A stretch of 64,000 nucleotides of DNA, from positions 372,001-436,000 of the forward strand of contig OZ244864.1 in NCBI GenBank assembly GCA_965221195.1, given 5' to 3'. Below the pieces are notes generated by a model. The model was not told where the DNA came from and did not search any database. It saw nothing but the letters and a program-made list of their open reading frames with translations. The DNA is from Poriferisodalis sp965221195. Lineage in GTDB: Bacteria > Actinomycetota > Acidimicrobiia > Acidimicrobiales > Poriferisodalaceae. Shown here piece after piece: positions 24,329 through 33,099 of this stretch (position 1 is the first letter of the stretch; each line of letters starts with the position of its first letter). The position numbers and the translations under genes were made by a program.

Positions 24329-26003
24329 GTTCCCGACCGGCCTATCGCCAGCAAGCTGGCAACAGGGCAGGCGAGCACAAGGCCCGCCGGTCCGGGCACG
24401 CTCGAGGACACCAACGCTGCTGCGTAGCTTCGGACTCGCTCTGGCGTTCGCGTTCGCGTTCCCCGGCATCTACCTGACTTACCGGGCATTCGGCGAAGGT
24501 GCTGATCCGGGCCAACTGCTGTTAAGCCAGCGCACGCTGGCCCCGCTGTGGCGCACGCTGCAGCTAGGCGCGGCTGTCTCAGCAGGGTCTTTGGTACTGG
24601 GCACCACCATGGCATGGCTGACGCACCGCACCGACTTGGTTGGGCGGCGGCTGTGGCGCGTAATGCTGCCGCTGCCGCTGGTGTATCCCACATTCTTGGG
24701 TGCCGCGGCCTTCATCAGAACACTGAATCCCGGCGGGCTGGCAAACGACTTGCTCAGCGGTCTGGGCATCAGCGCCACCCCTGAGCTGCGAGGCTTCTTC
24801 GGCGCTTGGCTGGTGCTGCTGCTGATGTGCTACCCATACGTGTATCTGCCGGTAGCAGCGCGCCTACGCCAGTTGCCACCGTCGCTAGAGGAGAGCGCTC
24901 GACTGCTGGGCGACAGCGCGTTCGCTGCGTTCTGGCGCATCTCTGTGCCGCATTCAGCTTCCGCCATCGGCGCAGGCACCTTGCTGGTGTTCCTCTACAC
25001 GTTGAGCGACTTCGGCGCGGTGCAGCTCATGCGCTACGACACACTGACGCGTGCCATCGCCACCAATCACTTAGCAGACCCACCAGCAGCGCTGGCACTG
25101 AGCCTGATGCTGCTGGTGCTAGCCGCCGTAGTCGTGCTGGCTGAGCGCTTGCTCTCGCGTCGGCTGCCCGACGGTGCCCCGGCCGGAGCGCACGAACCGG
25201 TGACCCTTCGGCTGGGACGCTGGCAACCGCTTGCGACCGCAGCGGTAACAACGACTGTCTTTGCCAGCGTGGGCGCACCCTTGGTGGCGCTCTTGGATTG
25301 GGCTGCAGGCGGCATCACGCGATCGTTCGGGGACGGACGGCCACTCACTGTTGACTATTCCCGTATCGCCGATGCCACCGTAAGCACGCTCTGGGTGAGC
25401 GTCGTGGCAGCCGTGGCGGCAGTGGCAGCAGTGCTGCCCATAGCGTTCCTCGTGGGTCGGTGGCGCTCGCGAGCGGGTTGGCTGGCGCACGCCGTCGTAA
25501 TCAGCACATTCGCAGTACCCGGGCTACTGATTGCGCTGTCGATGCGCTTTTGGACGCTGCGTTCGGACTTCGCGTTCACACTGTTAGGCGACACGTTTGC
25601 GTTGCTGATCTTCGCCTACGTCGTCAGGTTCGGCTCACTAGCCATGGGTGTCAGTGTGGTTGCGGTGCGCAGCGTGGCTGACCGCTTGCACGATTCGGCG
25701 CGCATCCTAGGGGCCGGGCCGGTACGCCGGTTCTTCACCGTTGACATGCCCATCATGGGTCCGGCGCTCTTGGCTGGGGCAGGCTTGGTGCTGCTGTCGG
25801 TGATGAAAGAACTGCCGATCAGTCTGCTGATATCGCCACTGGGTTTCTCAACGCTGGCGACTCGGATCTACGGCTCATTTGAAGATGCCTTCGTGGCAGA
25901 AGCGGGTCTGATGGGCGTGGTGTTGGTGGCAATGTCGTTCGTGCTCACCTGGTTCTTTGTGGTGCGCCGCCAAGAGCAGGCATCATCGCCGCAGCAGAAG
26001 TGA
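24309..26003 (+). CDS. Ferric-iron ABC transporter permease (FbpB type, two fused permease domains)
   Basis: Twelve-helix permease of about 564 residues with two binding-protein-dependent transport domains in tandem, as in FbpB/FutB/SfuB. The two EAA-like loops are PPSLEESARLLGDSAFAAFW and SVADRLHDSARILGAGPVRR. GTG 24309 is the best start and overlaps the binding-protein gene by 20 bp; no other ATG, GTG or TTG lies in frame near the stop. No ATPase gene follows. The next gene is an unrelated membrane protein, so the ATP-binding subunit must be encoded elsewhere. Confidence 0.88.
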   Translation: MASSTSEFPTGLSPASWQQGRRAQGPPVRARSRTPTLLRSFGLALAFAFAFPGIYLTYRAFGEGADPGQLLLSQRTLAPLWRTLQLGAAVSAGSLVLGTTMAWLTHRTDLVGRRLWRVMLPLPLVYPTFLGAAAFIRTLNPGGLANDLLSGLGISATPELRGFFGAWLVLLLMCYPYVYLPVAARLRQLPPSLEESARLLGDSAFAAFWRISVPHSASAIGAGTLLVFLYTLSDFGAVQLMRYDTLTRAIATNHLADPPAALALSLMLLVLAAVVVLAERLLSRRLPDGAPAGAHEPVTLRLGRWQPLATAAVTTTVFASVGAPLVALLDWAAGGITRSFGDGRPLTVDYSRIADATVSTLWVSVVAAVAAVAAVLPIAFLVGRWRSRAGWLAHAVVISTFAVPGLLIALSMRFWTLRSDFAFTLLGDTFALLIFAYVVRFGSLAMGVSVVAVRSVADRLHDSARILGAGPVRRFFTVDMPIMGPALLAGAGLVLLSVMKELPISLLISPLGFSTLATRIYGSFEDAFVAEAGLMGVVLVAMSFVLTWFFVVRRQEQASSPQQK

Positions 26004-26007
26004 TCTC

Positions 26008-27474
26008 GTGACGCGTCGGTGGTGGCTACTGGCCATGCTCGCGTTGGCGCTTTGGTCGCTGGGCTGGGCCCTGATTGCCATTGATGCGCGTGCCACTTAT
26101 GGCGCTCGTGTTAGCGCTGACGAGCCTCAGTACCTCACAACGGCACTCAGCCTCGGTGAAGATTTCGATCTTGATATCTCCGATGAGTTGGCGGAGCGTA
26201 GGTTTGAGCCTTACCACGAGATCGATCTTGACCCTCAAACCAGGCCGCTCAACGACACCGGGCAGCGGCTGAGTCCGCACGATCCGTTGCTGCCGCTGCT
26301 GCTGGCTGCGCCGATGCGGGCAGGCGGTTGGGTTGCCGCGAAGGCCACGCTGGCGGTCTTTGCCGCGTTGACAGCCTCGGCGACGCTGTGGCTGGCAGTG
26401 CGGCGCCTCGGCGTGAGGCTCCCGATTGCGGTTGGTGTAGTAGCGGCTTTCTTTGCCACACCCCCACTGGCGACCTATGGCTCACAGGTGTATCCCGAGA
26501 TGCCAGCTGCGTTGTGTGTCACGCTCGGCTTAGCAGCAGTGTGCGGACCGCTGGGAATAGGCGCTCGCGCGCTCGCTGCCAGCATGGTGCTGGCGTTGCC
26601 GTGGCTGTCGGTTAAGTACGTGCCGGTTGCGGCGGTGATTGCGCTGGCATTGATGATCCGCTTGTGGCCGCAGCGCCGCCGACTGCTCGCCGAAGCAGCT
26701 GTCTTTGTGGCAGGCGGCGTCGTGTACCTGTGGGTGCATCAGCGGATTTACGGCGGCCTGACGGTGTACGCAGCCGGTGATCACTTCGTTGTTAACGGCG
26801 AATTCTCTGTGATCGGCAATCGCCCAGATTACTTAGGCCGCAGCCGACGCCTCGTCGGCCTGTTGGCAGACCGAGAGTTCGGGCTGGCAGCGTGGATGCC
26901 CGCATATTTGCTTCTGCCTGCTGCGGGGGCGGTGCTGGCCCGCGTACGGCCGCCTCGTTGGTGGGCCGTCGGTGCAACAGTGGTCGTCGGCTACAGCGTC
27001 GCCGTCTGGGTCGCTGCGACTATGGCAGGGTGGTGGTGGCCCGGTCGGCAACTCGTCGTCGTTTTGCCTGCTGCGGTTGCCGTGGTGGCCTTGGCCATTG
27101 AGCGCATCGCCGCGTTGCGCTGGGCAGTGCTGGGCAGTTGGATCGTCGGAACGTTCGGCTGGGTCTGGTTGGCCATTGAGGCGTCGGTGGGCCGCCGCAC
27201 GCTCATCGTGGACTTCGCCGAAACGTCAAATCCTTGGTACCGGGCGTGGTCCACGTTGCTGGCTGACTATCAAGCCCCCAACGGGGTTCTGCCCATCGTG
27301 GCGCACTGGGCTTGGGGCACTGTGCTGATGCTCAGCGCTGTCGTAGCGTGGCGCAGCGTCGGCCGCTCAATGTCAAGCTCTCATGGCTGTGCATACACGG
27401 GCGCGGAGGCTCTGGAACGAAGCACTGAGACATCGGCCGCTGCCCCGATATCAGATGCCGACCAGATTCCCTGA
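26008..27474 (+). CDS. Polytopic membrane protein, GT-C glycosyltransferase-like
   Basis: About 488 residues with 10-12 hydrophobic helices. The first extracytoplasmic loop carries Asp/Glu residues (SADEPQYLTTALSLG) in the place where ArnT/PMT-type GT-C enzymes have the catalytic acid. GTG 26008 starts 5 bp after the permease stop. With the GT2 fusion and the epimerase nearby, it probably transfers a sugar from a polyprenyl-phosphate donor on the outer face of the membrane. I cannot name the family with certainty. Its last 94 bp overlap the antisense end of the epimerase gene, and the hydrophilic tail after about residue 455 lies in that overlap. Confidence 0.7.
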   Translation: MTRRWWLLAMLALALWSLGWALIAIDARATYGARVSADEPQYLTTALSLGEDFDLDISDELAERRFEPYHEIDLDPQTRPLNDTGQRLSPHDPLLPLLLAAPMRAGGWVAAKATLAVFAALTASATLWLAVRRLGVRLPIAVGVVAAFFATPPLATYGSQVYPEMPAALCVTLGLAAVCGPLGIGARALAASMVLALPWLSVKYVPVAAVIALALMIRLWPQRRRLLAEAAVFVAGGVVYLWVHQRIYGGLTVYAAGDHFVVNGEFSVIGNRPDYLGRSRRLVGLLADREFGLAAWMPAYLLLPAAGAVLARVRPPRWWAVGATVVVGYSVAVWVAATMAGWWWPGRQLVVVLPAAVAVVALAIERIAALRWAVLGSWIVGTFGWVWLAIEASVGRRTLIVDFAETSNPWYRAWSTLLADYQAPNGVLPIVAHWAWGTVLMLSAVVAWRSVGRSMSSSHGCAYTGAEALERSTETSAAAPISDADQIP

Positions 27475-28499
27475 TGCCATGCCCACTGCGCGCGCAGCGC
27501 GTAGTGAAGCGACACACGGGGGCGCCAACCCAGCACATCGAACGCATCCTGATTGGATGCCACGGTGGAGTCCGGCTCGCCCACTGGGACCCCAACGGGC
27601 CGCATCCTCACAGGCGCTCCCGCGATGCGACCGACAGCTCCCATGACATCGTTGAGCGACACTTCTTCGCCTCCACCGATGTCGAACGTGCGACCCCGAG
27701 CTTGGGGAACTGTCCCGGCCAAAACAGTGGCTGCAACGGCATCGCAGACAAAAGTGAACTCGCGCGTCTGCTCGCCGCTGCCACGTCGCGCAAACGACGG
27801 CGCGCCGCGGCGCGTGGCCTCAAACATCCGATGCATGGCCATATCTGGGCGCTGACGGGGTCCGAACACGGTGAAATAGCGCAACGTCACCACGTCGAGG
27901 CCTCGCTCGATGTACGCGTGGGCCAAATGCTCGCATGCCGCCTTGGAGACGCCATAGGGACTAATCGGTGCGGCAGCGCGGCGGCGGCCTGCTGCGGCGG
28001 TATGGCCGTAAATCGACGAACTTGATGCCAGCACCACCCGGCCGACCCCGGCAGACGCGGCTGCTTCAAGCACCTCGCCGGTGACCGAGACGTTCATCTC
28101 AATCGTGGTTGGGAAGCCTGCTCCCCAAGAGTGCTGGACGCCCGGCCGAGCCGCAAGGTGGTACACGGTGGTTGCTCCGTTGAACAGCGAGGTGAGATCT
28201 GATGCGCGTAAGTCTTTGACCACGAGACAAAAGGACGGGTTAGTGCAAGCGTCTTGAATGTTGCGCGCTCGACAAGCCGGGCTGTACCACGGATCGAAGG
28301 AATCGATGCCGACAACGCGGCAACCGACGCGCAGCAGCGTGTCAACAAGATGCGACCCGATGAACCCCGCGGCACCGGTGACGACAACCTTGGGGGCAGA
28401 ACCTGTGGGGGCTGCGTCGGATGTGCGTGCAACCGCCTCTGGGTTAGCAACGAAATCTAGGTATTCGTCTGGGTATTCGGTTGTCCCCACACTCAACAT
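27381..28499 (-). CDS. NAD-dependent sugar-nucleotide epimerase/dehydratase
   Basis: Extended SDR of the UDP-glucose/UDP-glucuronate epimerase type. The NAD motif is VVTGAAGFIGSHLVDTLL, the catalytic serine lies in LASSSSIYG and the YxxxK is SPYGVSKAA. The product is likely an epimerised UDP-sugar feeding the envelope glycan genes around it. ATG 28499 is preferred; the 16-bp promoter-like motif ends directly at this codon, suggesting a leaderless message. The last roughly 30 residues (DIGAAADVSVLRSR and onward) overlap the convergent membrane-protein gene and are not family sequence. Confidence 0.88.
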   Translation of the reverse strand: MLSVGTTEYPDEYLDFVANPEAVARTSDAAPTGSAPKVVVTGAAGFIGSHLVDTLLRVGCRVVGIDSFDPWYSPACRARNIQDACTNPSFCLVVKDLRASDLTSLFNGATTVYHLAARPGVQHSWGAGFPTTIEMNVSVTGEVLEAAASAGVGRVVLASSSSIYGHTAAAGRRRAAAPISPYGVSKAACEHLAHAYIERGLDVVTLRYFTVFGPRQRPDMAMHRMFEATRRGAPSFARRGSGEQTREFTFVCDAVAATVLAGTVPQARGRTFDIGGGEEVSLNDVMGAVGRIAGAPVRMRPVGVPVGEPDSTVASNQDAFDVLGWRPRVSLHYALRAQWAWHQGIWSASDIGAAADVSVLRSRASAPVYAQP

Positions 28500-28514
28500 T
28501 AGGCATACTTTACA
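28499..28514. promoter_or_regulatory. 16-bp promoter motif, copy 2
   Basis: Minus-strand TGTAAAGTATGCCTAA abuts and shares one base with the ATG of the epimerase gene. It matches copy 1 at 23130-23145 at 13 of 16 positions. TAAAGT followed by 7 bases and ATG fits a leaderless -10 arrangement. On the plus strand TTAGG-CATA-CTTTA is DtxR-box-like. Confidence 0.5.
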
Positions 28515-28547
28515 CAATATGGGTTCGGCTTACACAAGCAACTCTGG

Positions 28548-28608
28548 CTGGGAGAAATCTCACTGGGGGAAACTTGCGCTGGGGGAGCTGTCACTGGGAG
28601 ATTTGGCG
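28548..28608. repeat. Four 15/16-bp units just before the FAD-protein start
   Basis: CTGGGAGAAATCTCA, a 16-bp CTGGGGGAAACTTGCG, CTGGGGGAGCTGTCA and CTGGGAGATTTGGCG run in tandem and end 2 bp before the GTG start at 28611. Read in one frame they give LGELS/LGDLA. No other ribosome-binding site is seen, so the GGGGGAG/GGGAG elements in the repeats may serve as one. Confidence 0.9.
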
Positions 28609-28610
28609 CT

Positions 28611-30065
28611 GTGGCTGAGGTCGTGATTATTGGCGCCGGACCTGCCGGGCTGTCGGCTGCGCTCAATGCAGCAGAGTCGGGTCATCACTGCACCTTGGTA
28701 GAGGCCAGTGATGTCGTCGGCGGCATGGCCGGGAGCTTCAAAGTGGCCACCCAGCGAGTCGACTTCGGCTCACATCGCCTCCACTTTGCGCTGGCAGAAA
28801 ACCACCGCGGCCGATTTGAGCAACTGCTGGGCGATGACCTGCAAGTTCGGCCTCGCAACGGGCGCATCCGCTTGCGAGGCCGCTGGATCGGTTTTCCGTT
28901 GCGTGCTTGGGATCTGCTCACTCATGTGCCGCCGTCATTCGGGCTGCGGGTAGCCGCCGACGCGCTGACCGGGCCGCTTCGGCGTGCCCGAGACATTTCA
29001 CCCCGAGATACTTCGCCCCGAGACATTTCACCCCGAGATACTTCGCTCAGACCTTGCGGCGGGTCTTCCTTTGATGCGGTAATCCGCTGGCGCTTTGGTG
29101 CCACGGTGGCACAAGAGTTCTATGGTCCCTACACCCGCAAGCTCTACGGCGTTGAACCGAGCGAGTTGGATGCAGAACTGGCGCATCGTCGCGTGTCGGC
29201 AGCCGGCGCAGGCGATGTGCTGCGACGGATAGTGCGCGCTTGGGCGGGTGGTGGTCAGCAGTTCTGGTATCCGCGTCGTGGCTACGGTCAGCTCAGTGAG
29301 GCTCTAGCCACAGCCGCCGCCGATGCGGGCGTGGAGGTACGGCTCAACACGGCAGCCGAAAGCATCAGGTTGGATGCCGAACGCATCTCTGTGCGCCTTG
29401 CGACAAGCGAGACGCTCAACGCCGATGCGGTGCTGTCCACACTGCCGGTGATGACGCTTGCCTCAATCATCAACCCCGCGCCGCTACCGGCGGTAGCTGA
29501 TGCACTGACACGTTGCCGCTCGCGATCGATGGTGCTGGTGTATCTCGTTGTCGATCAAGACCAGTACACGCCCTTCGATGCTCATTACTTCGGGGAAGGT
29601 GACACCAGCATCGCAAGGCTCTCAGAGCCGAAGAACTACCGAGACGGCGACGACCCCGCCGGACAGACCGTGCTGTGCGCGGAGATCCCGTGCTGGGCAG
29701 GCGACGAAATGTGGCATACAGATGCCGAGCGGGCTGCGGCGTTGGTGGTTGACGATCTTGAACGCTGCGGCCTCCCCGCCGTACACCTCTCGGAGTTCAC
29801 GCTACGACGGCTGCGGTCGGTCTATCCCGTCTTCGAAAGAGCCACGATGACTGAGCGTGCCACGGTGACAGAATGGCTGAGGTCGCTCACCAAGCACGGC
29901 CTCGTCTCATTTGGTCGCCAAGGTCTCGCAGCGCTCGACAACCTGCACCACATGATGGACATGGGCAGCGAGGCCGCTGCGGTTCTCGCACCCGGAGGCA
30001 ACGTCGATGCCGACAGGTGGTTGTTGTCACTGGACCGCTTCGCCACCCATGTGGTGGAAGATTGA
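28611..30065 (+). CDS. FAD-dependent amine oxidase-fold protein, UDP-galactopyranose mutase/protoporphyrinogen oxidase-like
   Basis: Flavoprotein of 484 residues. The FAD motif is VVIIGAGPAGLSAALNAAESG, followed by GGMAGSF and a C-terminal flavin segment near ALDNLHHMMDMGSEAA. Internal blocks (FGATVAQEFYGPYTRKLYG, FWYPRRGYGQLSEAL) are typical of UGM-like enzymes that act on nucleotide sugars, or of related NAD(P)-binding amine oxidases. Its place beside an epimerase and glycosyltransferases favours envelope sugar metabolism. A four-unit RDISP/RDTSP repeat interrupts residues about 127-146. GTG 28611 is the start. Confidence 0.82.
   Translation: MAEVVIIGAGPAGLSAALNAAESGHHCTLVEASDVVGGMAGSFKVATQRVDFGSHRLHFALAENHRGRFEQLLGDDLQVRPRNGRIRLRGRWIGFPLRAWDLLTHVPPSFGLRVAADALTGPLRRARDISPRDTSPRDISPRDTSLRPCGGSSFDAVIRWRFGATVAQEFYGPYTRKLYGVEPSELDAELAHRRVSAAGAGDVLRRIVRAWAGGGQQFWYPRRGYGQLSEALATAAADAGVEVRLNTAAESIRLDAERISVRLATSETLNADAVLSTLPVMTLASIINPAPLPAVADALTRCRSRSMVLVYLVVDQDQYTPFDAHYFGEGDTSIARLSEPKNYRDGDDPAGQTVLCAEIPCWAGDEMWHTDAERAAALVVDDLERCGLPAVHLSEFTLRRLRSVYPVFERATMTERATVTEWLRSLTKHGLVSFGRQGLAALDNLHHMMDMGSEAAAVLAPGGNVDADRWLLSLDRFATHVVED
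28990..29049. repeat. Four in-frame 15-bp units in the FAD protein
   Basis: CGAGACATTTCACCC alternates with CGAGATACTTCGCCC, so it is a 30-bp dimer duplicated, encoding RDISP-RDTSP twice. It lies in a surface loop between conserved flavin-enzyme blocks. Confidence 0.95.
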
Positions 30066-30158
30066 CAACCAGCCCGCGCATTAAGCACAATCATTTCATC
30101 GCGTTGTAGTCAATACTATTTATTGAACCATGATGATTAGTTTAGTAGCGTCGCTCAT

Positions 30159-31427
30159 GTGATCTACGAAACGCCCAACATGACAGCAGCAGACGAGGCT
30201 GTCGCAGGCGAAGTCGAACAACTTAGAGAACAGCTCAGGCCGTATCTCCGTATGCGACGACGTTGGTACGGAACGCTTCGTCGCGCCCAATTTGCGCGCG
30301 CGGTTCAAGGTTCAAACTCAATCGAGGGGTACCGCGCCAGCGTTGAGGATGCGGCCGCTGTCATCGATCACGATGAACCGAGCGCCGAGGTGTCCCAAGA
30401 CACCGTCAGTGCTGTAGCCGGCTACCGAGATGCCATGACTTACGCACTACGTCTTGCGTCCGGCGTTTCGCCCACAGATCGGCTTCGCAGCCCGTTGACG
30501 CAAGACACGGAGGAACCACGCACGAGAAAGCAGAACTCGTCGGCGATGCCGCCGCCAATCGACCTGTCAACGCTCCGTTCACTGCACTTCATGATGATCA
30601 AGCACGACCTCGCCCACAATCCGGGTCAGCTTCGTCCTGGTGCTATTTGGGTTGCCGACACCGACGGCGAATCGGTGTACGACGCTCCTCAGCGCGATGT
30701 CATCGAAGACCTGCTCGGTGAGTTCTTCGAGCAGTGCGCCGACCTCTTCGCCCAGCACGACGTGCCGGCGATGGTTGCTGCCGCAATGGCACACCTCAAC
30801 TTGGTACTGATTCATCCATTCAGCGACGGCAACGGTCGGATGGCGCGCTGCTTGCAGACGCTGTTGCTCGCCGCTGCTGCCGTGAGAGACGACGATCCGC
30901 TTGCGCCGGAATTTCTCAGCATCGAGGAATACCTCGGACACAACACGTTGGAGTACTACTCCGCGCTCAAAGCAGTCGCCGATGGTCAATGGTCGCCTGA
31001 GCGCAGTGCGCGTCCTTGGATTGAGTTCTGCTTGACAGCGCACCTTCGCCAAGCACGCACCGTGATGCGCCGAGTGCTCGAATTCGAAATGCTGTGGGAT
31101 GCGTGCAGCCAACTTGCACAGCAGCGCAGGGTGCCTGAACGAACAGTCGGCACGCTGTGCGACGCAGCCCGCGGATGGACGGTGCGCCGGTCGCTGTACC
31201 TGGCTCGAACCGAGACAACCGACGGTGAGCCGATTAGCAACGGCATGGCCTCACGGGATCTCCAAGCAATGGTGACAGCGAGACTGCTCACTCCGGTGGG
31301 TGACAAGCGCGGACGGGTATACCGGGCCGCAAAAGAACTCGCAGATATCTGGCACCAGATCGGCAGCATGAGACTCGCCCAAGACGGCACCAATCCGTAT
31401 CGCGCCAAGCAGCCTCAGCTGTTCTAA
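30159..31427 (+). CDS. Fic-domain AMP-transferase-like protein with N-terminal inhibitory motif
   Basis: Fic family protein of 422 residues. The catalytic loop reads HPFSDGNGRMAR (His about 219), the full active consensus HPFx[DE]GNGR. An inhibitory helix motif [ST]xxxE[GN] is present in the N-terminal part as SNSIEG (Ser 52-Glu 56), marking a self-inhibited class II Fic protein. The C-terminus has a winged-helix-like tail. Start GTG 30159 or ATG 30180. It sits alone behind an AT-rich 93-bp gap at the left edge of the defence-rich half. The target protein is unknown. Confidence 0.9.
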   Translation: MIYETPNMTAADEAVAGEVEQLREQLRPYLRMRRRWYGTLRRAQFARAVQGSNSIEGYRASVEDAAAVIDHDEPSAEVSQDTVSAVAGYRDAMTYALRLASGVSPTDRLRSPLTQDTEEPRTRKQNSSAMPPPIDLSTLRSLHFMMIKHDLAHNPGQLRPGAIWVADTDGESVYDAPQRDVIEDLLGEFFEQCADLFAQHDVPAMVAAAMAHLNLVLIHPFSDGNGRMARCLQTLLLAAAAVRDDDPLAPEFLSIEEYLGHNTLEYYSALKAVADGQWSPERSARPWIEFCLTAHLRQARTVMRRVLEFEMLWDACSQLAQQRRVPERTVGTLCDAARGWTVRRSLYLARTETTDGEPISNGMASRDLQAMVTARLLTPVGDKRGRVYRAAKELADIWHQIGSMRLAQDGTNPYRAKQPQLF

Positions 31428-31499
31428 TTGGCAGCTCTGATTGGCAACACGAGAGTTCTCTGTTGTACCCGGCAACCATCGCAGGGTTACGTTGGACGG

Positions 31500-31961
31500 G
31501 TGGACGCAAGCGACGTGATTGAGCTGCTTGGGCTTGAGCCGCTCGCCGGTGAGGGCGGCCAGTGGGCGCAGACTTGGCTTGATGAGCATTCCTCTGCCAT
31601 CTACTTTCTGCTGCAGCCCGACGATTTCTCTGGCTTGCATCGGCTGGGCGGTGTTGAGTTGTGGCATCACTACGCAGGGGCAGCCGTGGACATGGTGCTG
31701 CTGGAGCCCGATGGCTCAGTGAGCCGCCCTCGGCTTGGCGACGACCTCGCTGGCGGCGAACGGCCCGTGGTGGCAGTAGCGCCGGGTACGTGGATGGCAG
31801 CGTGTACCACCGGTGACTGGTCGTTGGTGGGCACCACTATGGCACCGGGTTACCAAGAGGCAGATTTCGAACTCGGTGACCGGGGCCGACTCACTGACGC
31901 TTACCCCCAAGCCGCTGCTGACATTGCGCGTTTCACACGGGAGATTCCCACCTATGGCTGA
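31500..31961 (+). CDS. Cupin domain protein (DUF985 type)
   Basis: Small beta-barrel cupin of about 153 residues. Family landmarks are the IYFLLQPDDFSGLHRL stretch, ELWHHYAGAAVDM and the glycine-rich APGTWMAA with a late PGY segment. DUF985 members have no settled function. GTG 31500 is chosen since upstream residues from 31428 do not fit the family. Its stop overlaps the next gene by 8 bp, so the two are coupled. Confidence 0.85.
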   Translation: MDASDVIELLGLEPLAGEGGQWAQTWLDEHSSAIYFLLQPDDFSGLHRLGGVELWHHYAGAAVDMVLLEPDGSVSRPRLGDDLAGGERPVVAVAPGTWMAACTTGDWSLVGTTMAPGYQEADFELGDRGRLTDAYPQAAADIARFTREIPTYG

Positions 31962-32763
31962 GCACGACCGATTGCGACCGCCCGATGAAATGATCCGGTT
32001 GGACGGCCGGGTCATTTTGGTCACGGGCGCAGGTGGCGGCATTGGTACCGGCATCGCCCAACGACTAACAGCGGCCGGTGCCACAGTCGTAGCGCACAGC
32101 CGCTCGTCGCCGACTGGTCATCTGGTAGATGCTGACGGGCGCGCTGTGGCTTCGGTGCTGGCCGATCTGTCCGCACCCGACGGGCCGCAGTGTGTGGTGA
32201 ATGCTGCACTGACCCACGGCGGTCGCCTAGACGGACTCATCAACAACGCCGGCATCGGGCCGTTGGTGCATTTCACCGAGATGAGCGACACCGAGTGGGC
32301 TGAGATGATCGACATCAACCTGACCGCGGTGCATCGGCTGACCCACGCTGCGGCTGCGGCGATGAGAGCGCACAGAAACAGCGGATCGCGCGACAACGGA
32401 TCAAACGGCGGATCGATTGTTCACATCGCTTCGATTGAAGCTCACCACCCCACCGACTATCACGGTCACTACGCGACAGCCAAGGCGGGTTTGGTTATGC
32501 ATGCCCGAGCCGCAGCCGGTGCTTACGGCCCCGACAAGATACGTGTAAACAGCGTCTCGCCGGGCCTCATCGACCGAGCAGGTCTCGCAGACGACTGGCC
32601 CGAAGGTGTGGACCGCTGGCTGGCAGCGGCACCGCTGGGTCGGCTGGGTACCGCCGCCGATGTCGGCGATGCCTGCGTGTTCTTGTGCTCGGACTTGGCT
32701 AGGTGGATTACCGGGGCGGATTTGGTGGTGGACGGCGGAGTGCTGACGCGGCCCACTTGGTAG
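31954..32763 (+). CDS. SDR family oxidoreductase
   Basis: Classical NAD(P)-dependent short-chain dehydrogenase, 269 residues, complete motifs: VILVTGAGGGIGTGIAQ, NNAGIG, catalytic Ser in VHIASIEAHH, YxxxK in HYATAKAG and the late GLIDRAG. The C-terminal WITGADLVVDGGV is typical. ATG 31954 overlaps the cupin stop. Substrate unknown. The following gap holds nothing recognisable until the small ORF at 32953. Confidence 0.92.
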   Translation: MAEHDRLRPPDEMIRLDGRVILVTGAGGGIGTGIAQRLTAAGATVVAHSRSSPTGHLVDADGRAVASVLADLSAPDGPQCVVNAALTHGGRLDGLINNAGIGPLVHFTEMSDTEWAEMIDINLTAVHRLTHAAAAAMRAHRNSGSRDNGSNGGSIVHIASIEAHHPTDYHGHYATAKAGLVMHARAAAGAYGPDKIRVNSVSPGLIDRAGLADDWPEGVDRWLAAAPLGRLGTAADVGDACVFLCSDLARWITGADLVVDGGVLTRPTW

Positions 32764-32952
32764 CGCCTACCTGATGATGCGGCGAGATCACGACTGAGCC
32801 CGAACGCCAGGTTTGCTCCCCCGCGGTTACTCCCCCCACCCCTCCGCTTGTTCGCCCACGCTTACGCTCCCAACGCCATGTTTGTCACACCCTTGTGATT
32901 CTGTGTCTGGCTAAGAGCGCTCAGCGTCGGAAACAAGGACACAGATGCAACG

Positions 32953-33063
32953 ATGAACACGCCAACGAGGACTCAATCTCGCACTGGAGACTGGCTGTTA
33001 GCCATTGCGGTTGTGCTTGCAGGCTGCCTACTGATCCTGAGCTGGAGCATGGGTGGCAGCTGA
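32953..33063 (+). CDS. 36-residue single-span membrane peptide
   Basis: ATG 32953 to TGA 33063 encodes a basic/polar N-terminus (MNTPTRTQSRTGDW) and one hydrophobic helix (LLAIAVVLAGCLLILSW) with a short tail. ACAAGGA lies about 10 bases ahead. It is followed 36 bp later by the DUF983 membrane protein. Composition is plausible for a real small membrane protein, but there is no family evidence. Confidence 0.45.
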   Translation: MNTPTRTQSRTGDWLLAIAVVLAGCLLILSWSMGGS

Positions 33064-33099
33064 ATAGCTTCCATTGGGTGGCCACTGGGCATCCGCTGA

